From NCBI GenBank assembly GCA_049293015.1, contig JBATSB010000214.1, positions 1 to 46,135 of the forward strand: 46,135 nucleotides of DNA. The letters run 5' to 3'. Every line of letters starts with the position of its first letter. The first letter of the stretch is position 1. Shown in pieces: positions 7,766 to 17,502 of this stretch. Under the pieces are notes generated by a model that saw only the letters and a program-made list of their open reading frames with translations, was not told the origin of the DNA and searched no databases. The translations under genes were made by a program, and so were the position numbers. Source of the DNA: UBA2330 sp049293015. GTDB taxonomy: Bacteria > Bacteroidota > Ignavibacteria > Tepidaquicellales > Tepidaquicellaceae.

Positions 7766-8749
7766 ATGGAAAGTAAAGTCGATAATGAAACAAAAGAAAG
7801 ATTAGCCGATGTAAGTGATATGGTGCAGATACCGGGCGGTACATTTTTAATGGGATCAGATAATTTTTATCCGGAGGAAAGACCTGTCAGGAAAGTTACA
7901 GTTGATGGATTTCTGATGGACAAATATGAAGTCACTAATGAGCAGTTTAAAAAATTCACAGATGAAACCGGATATGTAACTGTAGCAGAAAGACCTTTAA
8001 AGCAGGAAGATTATCCTGGAGTACCCTCTGATAAACTCGCCCCCGGAGCATTGATATTTAAAAAATCAAATGGACCTGTAGATCTGAGCAATTATTTTAA
8101 CTGGTGGGAATGGATGCCAGGCGCATGCTGGAAAAATCCGAAAGGACCAAACAGTTCAGTAGACAGCCGATTAAATTTTCCGGTTGTACATGTAGCTTAT
8201 GAAGATGCTGAAGCTTATGCAAAAGGGGTTGGTAAAGAATTGCCGACTGAAGCTGAATGGGAATTTGCTGCCAGAGGCGGACTTGATGGAAAGGATTTTA
8301 TTTGGGGTGATGAGGATATTCAATATTCAAAACCTGAAGCAAACACATGGCAGGGTGAATTTCCGTATCAGAATTTATTGATTGATGAGTATGAAGGTGC
8401 TTCACCGGTAGGTACATTTGCACCGAACGGATACGGACTTTATGATATGGCTGGAAATGTATGGGAATGGACCTGCGACTGGTATTTAATAAATTTAACT
8501 GATGAGAATGCAGAAAAATTTAAATCCTGCTGTACTCCTAATGAAAAGAATCCAAGGGTTATATCACCTGAAGGCAGTTTCGATGAATGTCAGCCAAATG
8601 TGAATATTCCGAGAAAAGTAGTAAAAGGCGGTTCACATTTATGTGCACCTAATTACTGTCTCAGATACAGACCTGCAGCAAGACAGCCGCAGATGATAGA
8701 TACAGGTATGACTCATATCGGTATAAGATGCATTATAAGAAATAAATAA
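7766..8749 (+). CDS. Formylglycine-generating enzyme (SUMF1/FGE-sulfatase domain) protein
   Basis: This 327-aa protein has the full FGE-sulfatase fold: MVQIPGGTFLMGS at about 20, DKYEVTNEQF at about 53, LPTEAEWEFAARGG, YDMAGNVWEWTCDWY, and the C-terminal KGGSHLCAPNYC then LRYRPAARQ. Both cysteines of the active-site pair are kept (C293 and C298, spaced as in the aerobic copper-dependent FGE). It may therefore convert a sulfatase active-site Cys or Ser to formylglycine. No signal peptide is visible, so the predicted protein is cytoplasmic. No sulfatase is encoded in this window. Downstream (26 bp) is a MetA-like outer-membrane protein and then a SulP transporter, a grouping compatible with sulfate-ester use. 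Some SUMF1-fold proteins do other chemistry, but the two cysteines favour true FGE activity. Confidence 0.85.
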   Translation: MESKVDNETKERLADVSDMVQIPGGTFLMGSDNFYPEERPVRKVTVDGFLMDKYEVTNEQFKKFTDETGYVTVAERPLKQEDYPGVPSDKLAPGALIFKKSNGPVDLSNYFNWWEWMPGACWKNPKGPNSSVDSRLNFPVVHVAYEDAEAYAKGVGKELPTEAEWEFAARGGLDGKDFIWGDEDIQYSKPEANTWQGEFPYQNLLIDEYEGASPVGTFAPNGYGLYDMAGNVWEWTCDWYLINLTDENAEKFKSCCTPNEKNPRVISPEGSFDECQPNVNIPRKVVKGGSHLCAPNYCLRYRPAARQPQMIDTGMTHIGIRCIIRNK

Positions 8750-8774
8750 TTATAAAAATTCTTTATATATTTAA

Positions 8775-9692
8775 ATGAGATTTAAAATTTTCTTTAGTCT
8801 TTTAATTTTTTCAGTATTGTTTTTTTTTAGTCAGCAGTTTAATTATTTGCAGGCACAGGAGCTTGAACCGAGAAACTATGCGGTAATTCCAACCGGCATG
8901 AACGTAGGTGCATTGAGTTATACTTATTCTTCAGGAAGTATCATATCACAAGCCACCTCGCCAATAAAGGATCTTACATTAATTTCTAATTCAGTCACAG
9001 CAGGTTATGTAAGGTCTTTCGGATTATTCGGTATGTTAAGCAGAATACAGGTAGGTGTCCCATTTGTATTTTTAAAAGGAACAGCCAAATTAAATGGAAA
9101 AGATTCAAACGGTACCAGGACCGGATTTGGGGATTCAAGAATCAGATTCGGTATAAATCTACTCGGATCTCCCGCATTGAAACCTCAGGAGTTTGTTGTA
9201 CATAAGGAAGATTTTGTATTAGGTGCAAGTTTAGTAACTTCAGTCCCAACCGGTCAGTATTCAGATGAAAAATTAATTAACTTAGGTTCAAACCGCTGGG
9301 GATTCAAGCCTGAAATTGGAATGTCCTATAAGTATAGTTCATTTTATTTTGAATTGTATACCGGTATTTGGATGTATACAAAGAACTCCAAATATTTAGT
9401 AAACAATACTGTTACTCAGCAACCATTATTTACCTTTCAATCACATATTAGTTTTATTTTTCCGTCTAAGATTTGGATAGCAGCAGATATTGGATATGCA
9501 AACGGAGGTGAGACCAGTCTCAACGGAAAACCTGCTGATAATGTACAGAATAATATAAGAAGCGGATTTACAATTTCGGTACCAATTGCTGACGGTCATT
9601 CAGTTAAAGGATTATTCAATACAGGTGTGGCAACAAGAATAGGGGGAGACTTTACGACATTTACACTTGCTTATCAGTATTCATGGTTCTGA
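8775..9692 (+). CDS. MetA-like outer-membrane beta-barrel protein
   Basis: This 305-aa protein has a signal peptide (about residues 1-27, ending LQAQ) and alternating beta strands up to a C-terminal aromatic residue (YQYSWF), as in outer-membrane barrels. The pattern (PTGMNVGALSYTYSSG, 'GFGDSRIRFGINL', 'SVPTGQYSD') fits the 'transporter/MetA pathway of phenol degradation' family, proposed to be outer-membrane channels for hydrophobic or anionic substrates. It starts 26 bp after the FGE-like gene and precedes the SulP gene by 162 bp, so the three may form one transport/modification unit. Substrate is unknown. Confidence 0.75.
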   Translation: MRFKIFFSLLIFSVLFFFSQQFNYLQAQELEPRNYAVIPTGMNVGALSYTYSSGSIISQATSPIKDLTLISNSVTAGYVRSFGLFGMLSRIQVGVPFVFLKGTAKLNGKDSNGTRTGFGDSRIRFGINLLGSPALKPQEFVVHKEDFVLGASLVTSVPTGQYSDEKLINLGSNRWGFKPEIGMSYKYSSFYFELYTGIWMYTKNSKYLVNNTVTQQPLFTFQSHISFIFPSKIWIAADIGYANGGETSLNGKPADNVQNNIRSGFTISVPIADGHSVKGLFNTGVATRIGGDFTTFTLAYQYSWF

Positions 9693-9854
9693 TATAAAAT
9701 GTATATGTATTGTATCGAGTAAGCGTCTTTATTCTCGATGAATCAAAGATTAAATGTAATATAGTTATCATTAAAATTATTCAGCTCAGAAATTTAAATA
9801 TTAGAAATACCTTTCAAGAACATTAAGAAATGATCATTAAATTAGTCAGTAGAT

Positions 9855-11540
9855 TTGACAAAGTCCCTTCAATTTAAATTAACGAACTGGATACCCGGAC
9901 TACAGATCTTTGGTAATTATAAAAAACAATGGCTGACGAAAGACCTTGCAGCGGGATTGTCTGTTGCTGCAATTGCTTTACCTGTAGGAATTGCATATGC
10001 AGATCTGGCAGGACTGCCTACCATCTCCGGTTTATATTCGTGCATTCTTCCGATGATTGCATATGCGTTGTTTGGAACTTCCAGGCAGCTAATGGTCGGA
10101 CCCGATTCAGCAACTTGTATTTTAATTGCTTCTACTCTTGCACCTCTTGCAGCAGCAGGTTCAGCACATTATCAGTCCATTTCAGTTTTACTTGCAATTA
10201 TAGTCGGCGTGATCTGCATAATAGCAGGAATCGCAAAATTCGGTTTCATTGCTAATTTTCTTTCAAAACCTATTCTTACAGGTTACATAAACGGACTTGC
10301 ATTAAGTATCATAGCTAGTCAGCTTGGAAAGTTAAATGGTTATAAAATTGAGTCGGGAGGATTTTTTAAAGTAGTATATGAATACTTTTCAAATTTTGAA
10401 AAAACTAATAAAGAAACCTTTCTTATCGGAATCATAACTTTTATTCTTCTAAGAGTTTTCAAAAAATATTTCAGCAAAATACCCGCTCCGCTTTTTGCTG
10501 CAATTGGCGGGATCGCTGTGGTAATGATTTTCGGACTTGCCAACGCGGGTGTTCAGATAGTTGGTGAAGTACCATCAGGATTCCCGACAATTATTTTACC
10601 CGATGTACAGCTTGGAGAACTTGGTACTTTGATCTCACATTCGCTTGGTATAGTTCTTATCAGTTACTGTAGTGGCATGCTTACAGATAAAAGTTTTGCC
10701 GTAAAAAATAATTACAAAATAGATGCCAATAAAGAATTTATAGCCCTCGGTGCTGCAAATATATTTTCAGGACTCTCTCAGGGATTTGTCATCAGCGGGG
10801 CTGATTCAAGAACTGCTGTCAATGATTCATCAGGAGGTAAGACGCAACTTGTATCTGTCGTTGCAGCAATTACAATATTAATGGTAGTTCTTTTTTTTAC
10901 AGGTTATCTTACATTTCTTCCTGTCACTACTTTAAGTGCAATAATAATTTCTGCAGCTATAGGTCTTTTCAATCTTGAATATCTGAAAAAACTTTACTAT
11001 GTAAGCCGCAATGAATTCATTCTCGCTGTCATTACTTCTTTAAGTGTAATTACTATTGGAGTAATTCCCGGAGTATTGATAGCTCTTGGAATTACATTTG
11101 TAAGGTTTATTGCTAAAATGTCAAAACCTCACGGTGTGATACTTGGAAAAGTCGAGGGGCACAGAAATTATATGGACATTAGTGAATACAAAGATGCTGA
11201 AACATATCCTGGAATATTGGTGTACCGGTTTGAAGCATCTTTACTTTTCTTTAATGCTGATTATTTCAGAGAAGATGTAACTGCAAAAATAAAAAAAGAA
11301 CATATTAAATATCTTGTTCTTGATGCCAGTTCAATTTTAAGAATTGATATTACTGCTGCTGACATTCTTGAGGATATGAAGAATGAACTTTCTGATAAAG
11401 GAGTTGCAACAGTATTTACTAAAATGAAGCCACATGTCGAGCAGCTACTTGAAAGATCCGGAGTAATAAAAGCTGAGGATAAAGATAAATTGTATGAGTC
11501 AGTTCATAGTGCTGTAGATTATTGCAGAACTTTAAAATAA
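9855..11540 (+). CDS. SulP (SLC26-like) inorganic anion transporter with STAS domain
   Basis: This 561-aa inner-membrane protein has many hydrophobic segments from about residue 30 to 415, and a cytoplasmic STAS domain at about 435-555. The SulP signature region is clear near the front (VGIAYADLAGLPTISGLYS, then the VGPDSATCIL segment). SulP proteins move sulfate, bicarbonate or related anions, often with Na+ or H+. The STAS segment (..YLVLDASSILRIDITAADIL) keeps the usual strand-helix pattern. The start is TTG, with no better upstream choice. Its position after the FGE and MetA-like genes makes sulfate a plausible substrate, but bicarbonate cannot be excluded. Confidence 0.9.
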   Translation: MTKSLQFKLTNWIPGLQIFGNYKKQWLTKDLAAGLSVAAIALPVGIAYADLAGLPTISGLYSCILPMIAYALFGTSRQLMVGPDSATCILIASTLAPLAAAGSAHYQSISVLLAIIVGVICIIAGIAKFGFIANFLSKPILTGYINGLALSIIASQLGKLNGYKIESGGFFKVVYEYFSNFEKTNKETFLIGIITFILLRVFKKYFSKIPAPLFAAIGGIAVVMIFGLANAGVQIVGEVPSGFPTIILPDVQLGELGTLISHSLGIVLISYCSGMLTDKSFAVKNNYKIDANKEFIALGAANIFSGLSQGFVISGADSRTAVNDSSGGKTQLVSVVAAITILMVVLFFTGYLTFLPVTTLSAIIISAAIGLFNLEYLKKLYYVSRNEFILAVITSLSVITIGVIPGVLIALGITFVRFIAKMSKPHGVILGKVEGHRNYMDISEYKDAETYPGILVYRFEASLLFFNADYFREDVTAKIKKEHIKYLVLDASSILRIDITAADILEDMKNELSDKGVATVFTKMKPHVEQLLERSGVIKAEDKDKLYESVHSAVDYCRTLK

Positions 11541-11763
11541 TAATTCACTTTTTACTGTTCATATCTGTTTATGAAATTATTGCCTTCTTTTATCAAATGA
11601 AATTAAATCTAAAAAAATCATCTTGAAATCTTATTTAAAGTAATTAGTAATGAATATTTTAATTCAAGTATTTTATGTAGTTTATCAAAATTTTTTTTAA
11701 ATTCTTAGATAAAAATTCTTAAAATATAAATTATATTTTGAGAAATTATTTAAATACCTATAA

Positions 11764-13017
11764 ATGAAAATATATTTTATAGTTTTTTCATTATTACTTT
11801 TTACGCGAATTATTCACTCACAAGAAAAAGGATTTAATGAATCTAAGTTTAATGACAGTATATTTTTTGCAAACCAAAAAGATATAAAAGATGTACTTAG
11901 AGGTTGGTTTGGCTCTAAAAAGGATTCACTTGATCCGAGATTGAAAAATCTTGGTAAAGAGAATAGTTCTTTTACTTTTTTACCCGGAGTCGGTTATAAT
12001 CCTGCAACATCTGTAGTGGTTGGATTTAATGCTACCAAATCATGGTATATGGGAAAGACTGGGGTAACAAATAATTCATCAGCTAATCTTTCGGCTTCAT
12101 ATACAGCAAAGGGACAGTTCAAATTTTCTTTTCAGCAGAATGTTTTTACTGACAGAAATGACTGGAATTTTCAGGGTGATGCAAGACTTTGGCTTTTCAC
12201 ACAAAATACTTACGGTCTTGGAACTGAAACAAAACCTGCAAATTCACAGGACATGGATTTTAATCTGGTCAGATTCAATGAAAACATTTTAAAGAAAGTT
12301 TCAAAAAATTTATATCTGGGAATAGGTTACAGTCTTGAATATTATTATATCATAACAACAGTTGACAGCAGTGGTTTATTTTTATACCCAAATCACAATA
12401 ACGTATACAGCCGTGATTACGGACTTGACAGCTCGAAAAGTATTTCATCCGGAATTGCTATGAATTTTTATTATGATTCCAGGGACAATACAGTCAATGC
12501 ATACAGAGGAGCGATGCTAAATATTCACTATTATAATTACAACACTATCTTCGGCAGCCAGGCTAACTGGCAGAAATTAGAAGTAGATGCCAGAGCATAT
12601 CAGCCATTGAATAAAAAATCAACAAATCGACTTGCATTCTGGCTGTTAGGTACATATGTGTTAAATGGCAGACCGCCCTATATGTCATTGACCTCAACAG
12701 GTTGGGATAAATATAATACTTCAGGAAGAGGTTATATTCAGGGTAGATTCAGAGGCAGGCAATATTTGTATGGAGAGATCGCAGAGCGTATTGATATATC
12801 AAATAACGGACTGTTTGGTATAGTATTTTTTGTAAATGCTACTACTACGACCAATCCAGAAAACAATGTGAATTTATTTGATTACATAGAGCCGGCAGGT
12901 GGACTGGGACTTAGGATAAAGTTTGATAAATATTCCAGAACAAATTTATGTATAGATTTTGCAATTGGTAATTATGGGTCAAACGGAATATTTTTCAGCA
13001 TTGGTGAATTCTTTTAA
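11764..13017 (+). CDS. Omp85/BamA-TamA-like outer-membrane barrel protein without POTRA domains
   Basis: This 417-aa protein has a signal peptide (about residues 1-19, ending IIHSQ). A surface-antigen D15-type 16-stranded barrel follows, with the signature YDSRDN at about 238 and the L6-type RGYIQGRFRGRQ at about 320-331. It ends in Phe (GEFF), typical of a BAM-inserted barrel. It is about half the length of BamA and has no POTRA repeats, so it is a small Omp85 relative of unknown role rather than BamA itself. It leads a run of three envelope genes with short gaps (44 and 7-10 bp). The 220-bp gap before it is AT-rich with no clear signal. Confidence 0.8.
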   Translation: MKIYFIVFSLLLFTRIIHSQEKGFNESKFNDSIFFANQKDIKDVLRGWFGSKKDSLDPRLKNLGKENSSFTFLPGVGYNPATSVVVGFNATKSWYMGKTGVTNNSSANLSASYTAKGQFKFSFQQNVFTDRNDWNFQGDARLWLFTQNTYGLGTETKPANSQDMDFNLVRFNENILKKVSKNLYLGIGYSLEYYYIITTVDSSGLFLYPNHNNVYSRDYGLDSSKSISSGIAMNFYYDSRDNTVNAYRGAMLNIHYYNYNTIFGSQANWQKLEVDARAYQPLNKKSTNRLAFWLLGTYVLNGRPPYMSLTSTGWDKYNTSGRGYIQGRFRGRQYLYGEIAERIDISNNGLFGIVFFVNATTTTNPENNVNLFDYIEPAGGLGLRIKFDKYSRTNLCIDFAIGNYGSNGIFFSIGEFF

Positions 13018-13061
13018 TAAACTTTTACATAATTATGAAATTAAACAATTATAAATTCTAA

Positions 13062-13727
13062 TTGAAAATAAACAGATCAGTAATCTCAGTTTTCATTTTT
13101 ATCTTCTTTTATTCACTCGCATTTCAAAGTGACTGTATATCACAGACAAAGTTAGGTATTACAACAGGTTTTACATTTTCTTCCTTAAGTGGTGATGCAC
13201 CTGAAAATGTGGAATACTCAAAAAGTTCAGGGATAGTTTTTGGACTTACAGGTGAATTTAATATTACAAAGGATCTTAAGCTCAACTTTCAGCCGGAGTA
13301 TTACAGTAATAAATCTACAATCTCTTATGATATTGGTAGAAAAGAACCTATAGACAGTCTGAAATTAAATTTCGAATATTTAAGTCTTCCTGTGATTTTA
13401 AAGATTCCAGCTTTGACCAGTATTACTTATTTTAACAGCGGTTTTAGCGTTTCATATCTGATGAATTCAAAGATCACCGATAATGATGGTGCAGATTATA
13501 GTGTGGATCTTAATAATCTGGTAAATAAATTTGACGTTGCTATTTTATTCGGAGTTGGAATGAATTTCCCGGTATATAAACAATTTGAACTTGAGTTTGA
13601 AGCAAGATATACTCAGAGTATATTGAATCTGAGTAATGGTTCTACTTCATTTTCCGGTACTTTTCCTGACAGATACAGGGCAAGCGGATTTATGCTGCTT
13701 GCTGATATAATCTATTCATTTAAATAA
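13062..13727 (+). CDS. PorT-like small outer-membrane beta-barrel protein
   Basis: This 221-aa protein has a signal peptide (about residues 1-28, before QTKLGITTG) and an eight-strand-like pattern typical of the 'outer membrane beta-barrel domain, PorT family' proteins of Bacteroidota relatives (GITTGFTFSSLSG; FQPEYYS; YLSLPVILKIP; FEARYTQS). It starts with TTG. It lies between two other barrel genes on the same strand, probably one transcript. The family name reflects the fold only; a role in type IX secretion should not be assumed. Confidence 0.7.
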   Translation: MKINRSVISVFIFIFFYSLAFQSDCISQTKLGITTGFTFSSLSGDAPENVEYSKSSGIVFGLTGEFNITKDLKLNFQPEYYSNKSTISYDIGRKEPIDSLKLNFEYLSLPVILKIPALTSITYFNSGFSVSYLMNSKITDNDGADYSVDLNNLVNKFDVAILFGVGMNFPVYKQFELEFEARYTQSILNLSNGSTSFSGTFPDRYRASGFMLLADIIYSFK

Positions 13728-13737
13728 TCATTGATTG

Positions 13738-14724
13738 ATGTCCATTAAAATTATATATATAGTATTAATTGTTTTTGTCTTTTTAACAAATTTAAAAGCT
13801 CAAAACAATACAGAAGTTAAAATTATTGATCCTAAGTTACAGGAAATTACAAAGCCAAATCTTAATGGGCATAACTTTATAGTTACTTCAGCATTTAAAA
13901 GTCCATTCATAAATACTTCAATAAAAACATTAATTGGAGTAGGGCAGACACTTAATCTTGAATTACCCGCTGTAAGAGTAGATACTTTTACAATAGACCG
14001 TGATATAGGATCTATCCTGATAACCAGTGTTGATCTGGAGTATGAAGCTAAGATAAGGGATTGGCTTTCATTTTATATGAGTTATCAGATCTATGGAAGA
14101 TTAGGAACGAAGACAGCCACATTGATAGCTCAGGGTGTTAATCTTTCTTCAGGATATCAGATAGGTATGATGTTTAAGCTCTGGGAAAAGAAGGACATGC
14201 TTTTATCGGGCACTGTAAATGTAAGTAATAAGAGTTATACAATTGTAGATCTTGAAAATTATTTAAGCAATATTATTGAAAACGGATTCAGTGAAAATAA
14301 TAAACTGGTTTATTCAGTTCCATCATTAAGTGTATTAGGAGGGGCAAACTATGCCTGGGCGATCGACAGATCCTGGGGATTAATTGCAACTTTGGAAATG
14401 GGATATGGTGAATCGATAAATAAAAATTCGAGTGATAACTTTCTAATAAATACAGGTGTTTCAGTTGATTTTGATCTTCTTCCCAAAAGCAAAGTTCCAA
14501 TTGGATTTAATTTAGGATATTACAATAACTCTTTTCCTGCTCTCTCAGGGGAAAGAATTGGGAATCCTCAGAATTTCTTTGGACAAATTGCATATACAGG
14601 CAGAGACGATCTTGGAATAGGAGTTGAATTGTCTTATCAATTGTCAAAACCCAGTAGTTATAATACTGACGGAAAAACAACAAAATTTTTAACAATATAC
14701 GGCAACTTAAAGTACTATTTTTAA
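13738..14724 (+). CDS. Outer-membrane beta-barrel protein of unknown family
   Basis: The product is about 328 aa from the ATG at 13738; a TTG immediately before it is in frame. It has a signal peptide (about residues 1-22, ending LKAQ) and repeated amphipathic beta strands, and ends in YGNLKYYF with a terminal Phe. There are no enzyme motifs. It is separated by only 10 bp from the PorT-like gene, so the two are co-transcribed. I recognise no family; a porin-like or structural envelope role is the most that can be inferred. Confidence 0.65.
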   Translation: MSIKIIYIVLIVFVFLTNLKAQNNTEVKIIDPKLQEITKPNLNGHNFIVTSAFKSPFINTSIKTLIGVGQTLNLELPAVRVDTFTIDRDIGSILITSVDLEYEAKIRDWLSFYMSYQIYGRLGTKTATLIAQGVNLSSGYQIGMMFKLWEKKDMLLSGTVNVSNKSYTIVDLENYLSNIIENGFSENNKLVYSVPSLSVLGGANYAWAIDRSWGLIATLEMGYGESINKNSSDNFLINTGVSVDFDLLPKSKVPIGFNLGYYNNSFPALSGERIGNPQNFFGQIAYTGRDDLGIGVELSYQLSKPSSYNTDGKTTKFLTIYGNLKYYF

Positions 14725-14873
14725 AGAACCTTTTATTTTTACATTCCCTCCAGATTTTTAATTGTTATGAATAATGATTAGTTAAACTGATTCTGGAAAA
14801 ATTCATTGAATCAGACAAACTAATCTCCTGCTTATGATTTTTAATTTTCGTATTTTTATCATTATTTAAAACT

Positions 14874-14947
14874 GCCCTTGTAGCTCAGGTGGATAGAGCA
14901 GCAGTTTCCTAAACTGCGGGCCGGATGTTCGAGTCATCCCAAGGGCA
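14874..14947 (+). tRNA. tRNA-Arg (anticodon CCT)
   Basis: Cloverleaf: acceptor GCCCTTG pairs with CAAGGGC; the D arm is GCTC/GAGC; the anticodon arm is GCAGT-TTCCTAA-ACTGC with anticodon CCT at 14908-14910; the T arm is GGATG-TTCGAGT-CATCC. The discriminator is A. CCA is not encoded. Confidence 0.95.
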
Positions 14948-14986
14948 CAGAATTAATTGCAATCCTAATTTTCACCCTTTATAAAT

Positions 14987-15721
14987 ATGATCAGCAGCAA
15001 TAAAGTCGCATTAGTCACTGGCGGCGCTCGTAGACTCGGTAAACATATTTCGCTTTCTCTGGCTGAGTCCGGATATGATATCATACTTAATTATAATGAA
15101 AGTGGAAAACTAATATTAGAGAAAACATTAAAGAGCTTGTCGGAATTTAATGTGAATGTTACAGCCGTTAAATGTGACCTTACGAAAGTGAAGGAAATAA
15201 AAAAAATGTTTTCAGTTGTGAGTTTGAAATACGGAAAACTTGATCTGCTTATAAATAATGCTGCAGTTTTTAAGAGGTCTGATTTTTTTGAAACTACAGA
15301 AAAAATGTATGACAATTTTCTTGATACAAATCTAAAAGGTATGTTCTTTTGTTGTCAGGAAGCTGCAAAGATAATGTTGAAAAGTGAAAATAAAATTAGC
15401 AGAATAATAAATATAGCTTCACTCGGAGCAATTGAAAACTGGACCGGTTATATCCCATATTCTTTGGCAAAGGCAGGGGTTGTAAAACTTACAAAACAGC
15501 TTGGAAAAAAACTTGCTCCTGAAATTATTGTAAATGCAATTGCACCGGGAACTATTGATTTGGAAGACGAAGTAAACACCGATAAAGAAAATGTTTACAA
15601 ATACCCAATGAAAAAGTTTGCAGATACGGGAGATATTCTCTCATTAGTAAAATATTTGGCTTTAGAAAATAAATACATTACAGGTCATACATTTATTGTA
15701 GATGGTGGGAAAAGTCTCTGA
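14987..15721 (+). CDS. Short-chain dehydrogenase/reductase (FabG or pteridine-reductase-like)
   Basis: This 244-aa classical SDR has the cofactor motif TGGARRLG at about residues 10-17, NNAA at about 88-91, the catalytic Ser in NIASLG and the YxxxK pair in GYIPYSLAKAG. The ARR in the glycine motif suggests NADPH preference and is typical of pteridine reductase/FolM-like SDRs, so a dihydropteridine or 3-ketoacyl substrate is equally possible. It begins a co-directional run of core genes, 39 bp after tRNA-Arg. No membrane or signal segment. Confidence 0.85.
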   Translation: MISSNKVALVTGGARRLGKHISLSLAESGYDIILNYNESGKLILEKTLKSLSEFNVNVTAVKCDLTKVKEIKKMFSVVSLKYGKLDLLINNAAVFKRSDFFETTEKMYDNFLDTNLKGMFFCCQEAAKIMLKSENKISRIINIASLGAIENWTGYIPYSLAKAGVVKLTKQLGKKLAPEIIVNAIAPGTIDLEDEVNTDKENVYKYPMKKFADTGDILSLVKYLALENKYITGHTFIVDGGKSL

Positions 15722-15775
15722 AAAATTAAATTATAAAATACACACAAAATAAATTTTTTAAAATTAAAATAATTA

Positions 15776-16603
15776 ATGAAATTTTTAAACAAGTCTCCGA
15801 AAGCTTATCATGATTTAAAATTTTTAAATTCACCGCAGGCAAGAGACATCAGAATTATAACTGAATACAAAGAGCCACTCGAAAGATTCAGAAAGCATAA
15901 AATTTATAACACAGTTGTTTTTTTTGGTTCGGCAAGGACATTACCCAGAAAAACTGCATTGAAAAATCTTAAAGAAGTAAAAAGCAAAATAAAAAGTACT
16001 GACAAAATTTCTAAAAAACAATCAGATGAAATAAAGAGTGCAGAAACTGATCTTATGATGTCTAAATATTATGAGGAAACTGTTGAATTGGCTGAGATGA
16101 TGACAAAATGGGCAATGAGTCTCGGAAAGCCGCATAAGTTTGTAGTATGTTCGGGCGGCGGTCCGGGTATAATGGAAGCTGCAAATAAAGGGGCAAAAAA
16201 AGCTAAAGGACTCTCGATTGGATTGAATATTTCGCTTCCATTTGAGCAGTATCCAAACCCTTATATCACGTCTGATCTGAATTTTGAATTTCATTACTTC
16301 TTTATGAGAAAATTCTGGTTTGCCTATCTTGCAAAAGCACTGGTAATAATGCCCGGAGGATTCGGAACCTTAGACGAATTAATGGAAATTCTTACATTAG
16401 TTCAGACAGAAAAATTAAGAAAAAAAATCACCGTTGTAGTTTACGGAAAAGAATTCTGGGATAAAATTATTAACATAGAACAAATGGCTGAGCTCAATGT
16501 GATCTCAAAAGAGGATCTGAAACTTTTTAAATTTGTAAATTCACCAAAAGAAGCATTCGATTATTTAACCAAGCAACTAACCAAAAATTATGTCAATAAA
16601 TAG
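15776..16603 (+). CDS. LOG-family (TIGR00730) nucleotide phosphoribohydrolase-like protein
   Basis: This 275-aa Rossmann-fold protein has the LOG signature: GGGPGIMEAANKGA at about 126, and PGGFGTLDE at about 193-201. Members hydrolyse nucleoside 5'-monophosphates to free base and ribose 5-phosphate, and were once annotated as lysine decarboxylases. It is longer than the common 180-200-aa form, with about 80 extra N-terminal residues that include a charged helical insert. The stop is 8 bp before the yicC start, so it is co-transcribed with yicC-gmk-rpoZ. Confidence 0.85.
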   Translation: MKFLNKSPKAYHDLKFLNSPQARDIRIITEYKEPLERFRKHKIYNTVVFFGSARTLPRKTALKNLKEVKSKIKSTDKISKKQSDEIKSAETDLMMSKYYEETVELAEMMTKWAMSLGKPHKFVVCSGGGPGIMEAANKGAKKAKGLSIGLNISLPFEQYPNPYITSDLNFEFHYFFMRKFWFAYLAKALVIMPGGFGTLDELMEILTLVQTEKLRKKITVVVYGKEFWDKIINIEQMAELNVISKEDLKLFKFVNSPKEAFDYLTKQLTKNYVNK

Positions 16604-16611
16604 TCTGATTT

Positions 16612-17493
16612 ATGATAATTAGTATGACGGGATTTGGGAAATCCGAAGGTACTTATAAGGGTAAGAAATATTATATTGAGATCAGATCTGTTAATAACAG
16701 ATACAGCGACCTGAGTTTAAGATATCCAAGACAGTTTGCATCTTATGATTTTGAACTTAAAGAGATCGTTCGGAAAAAAATTTCCAGAGGTAAAATAAGT
16801 GTTAACATTACTGCAGAAAACCAGGAGACTGCAATAGGAAATCTAAATCTGGATTCCGGACTGATAAAAAAATATGCAGAAGAATTAAATAAAATCAATA
16901 CGTTGATTGGCTCTGATGAAAAGGTCAGACTTGATCATATTCTAAGTCTTGCTGAAATGTCAAGCCCTGAAATTTCATCGGAATCTGATGAATCCGAAAA
17001 AATATTTCTGTTTAAACTTATTGATAAAGCTGTCGATGATCTTAACAACATGAAAAAGAAAGAAGGAGACGCTTTAAGAAAGGATATAGTTGAAAGAATA
17101 AATTTTATAAAAAAAGAATCTGAAATTATCTCAAAACTTTCTTCCAGCAAGACAAGTGTGCTTAGAAAAAAATTAAAAGAAAAAATAAATAATCTGCTTT
17201 CTGACAAGAAACTTATAGATGAAAGCAGGCTTGAAACAGAGATAGTATTATATGCCGAAAGAATTGACATAACAGAAGAGCTTATCAGATTAAAGAGTCA
17301 TATTAAATACTTCACAGATAATATTAAGTCAAGCGAACTTTCCGGCAGGAGATTGAATTTTCTAACACAGGAGATTAACAGAGAAGTAAATACAATTTCT
17401 TCAAAATCAATGGACGCTGAAATTTCTCAAAGAGGAGCTGTAATGAAAGAAGAGCTTGAAAAGATCCGTGAACAATTACAAAACGTAGAATAA
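16612..17493 (+). CDS. yicC: YicC family endoribonuclease-like protein
   Basis: This 293-aa protein has the YicC N-terminal signature MTGFGKSEG (residues 4-12) and IRSVNNRYSDLSLRYP, and the C-terminal DUF1527 motif NFLTQEINREVNTISSKS. YicC proteins are ring-forming endoribonucleases involved in sRNA turnover. The long middle helices are lysine- and glutamate-rich. It lies directly upstream of gmk (9 bp), a widely conserved pairing. Confidence 0.9.
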   Translation: MIISMTGFGKSEGTYKGKKYYIEIRSVNNRYSDLSLRYPRQFASYDFELKEIVRKKISRGKISVNITAENQETAIGNLNLDSGLIKKYAEELNKINTLIGSDEKVRLDHILSLAEMSSPEISSESDESEKIFLFKLIDKAVDDLNNMKKKEGDALRKDIVERINFIKKESEIISKLSSSKTSVLRKKLKEKINNLLSDKKLIDESRLETEIVLYAERIDITEELIRLKSHIKYFTDNIKSSELSGRRLNFLTQEINREVNTISSKSMDAEISQRGAVMKEELEKIREQLQNVE

Positions 17494-17502
17494 AAATATC
17501 AG

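Noticed and set aside
11764..13017. Naming this protein BamA
   Set aside because: The protein is half the length of BamA and lacks POTRA domains; only the barrel matches, so it is called Omp85-like.
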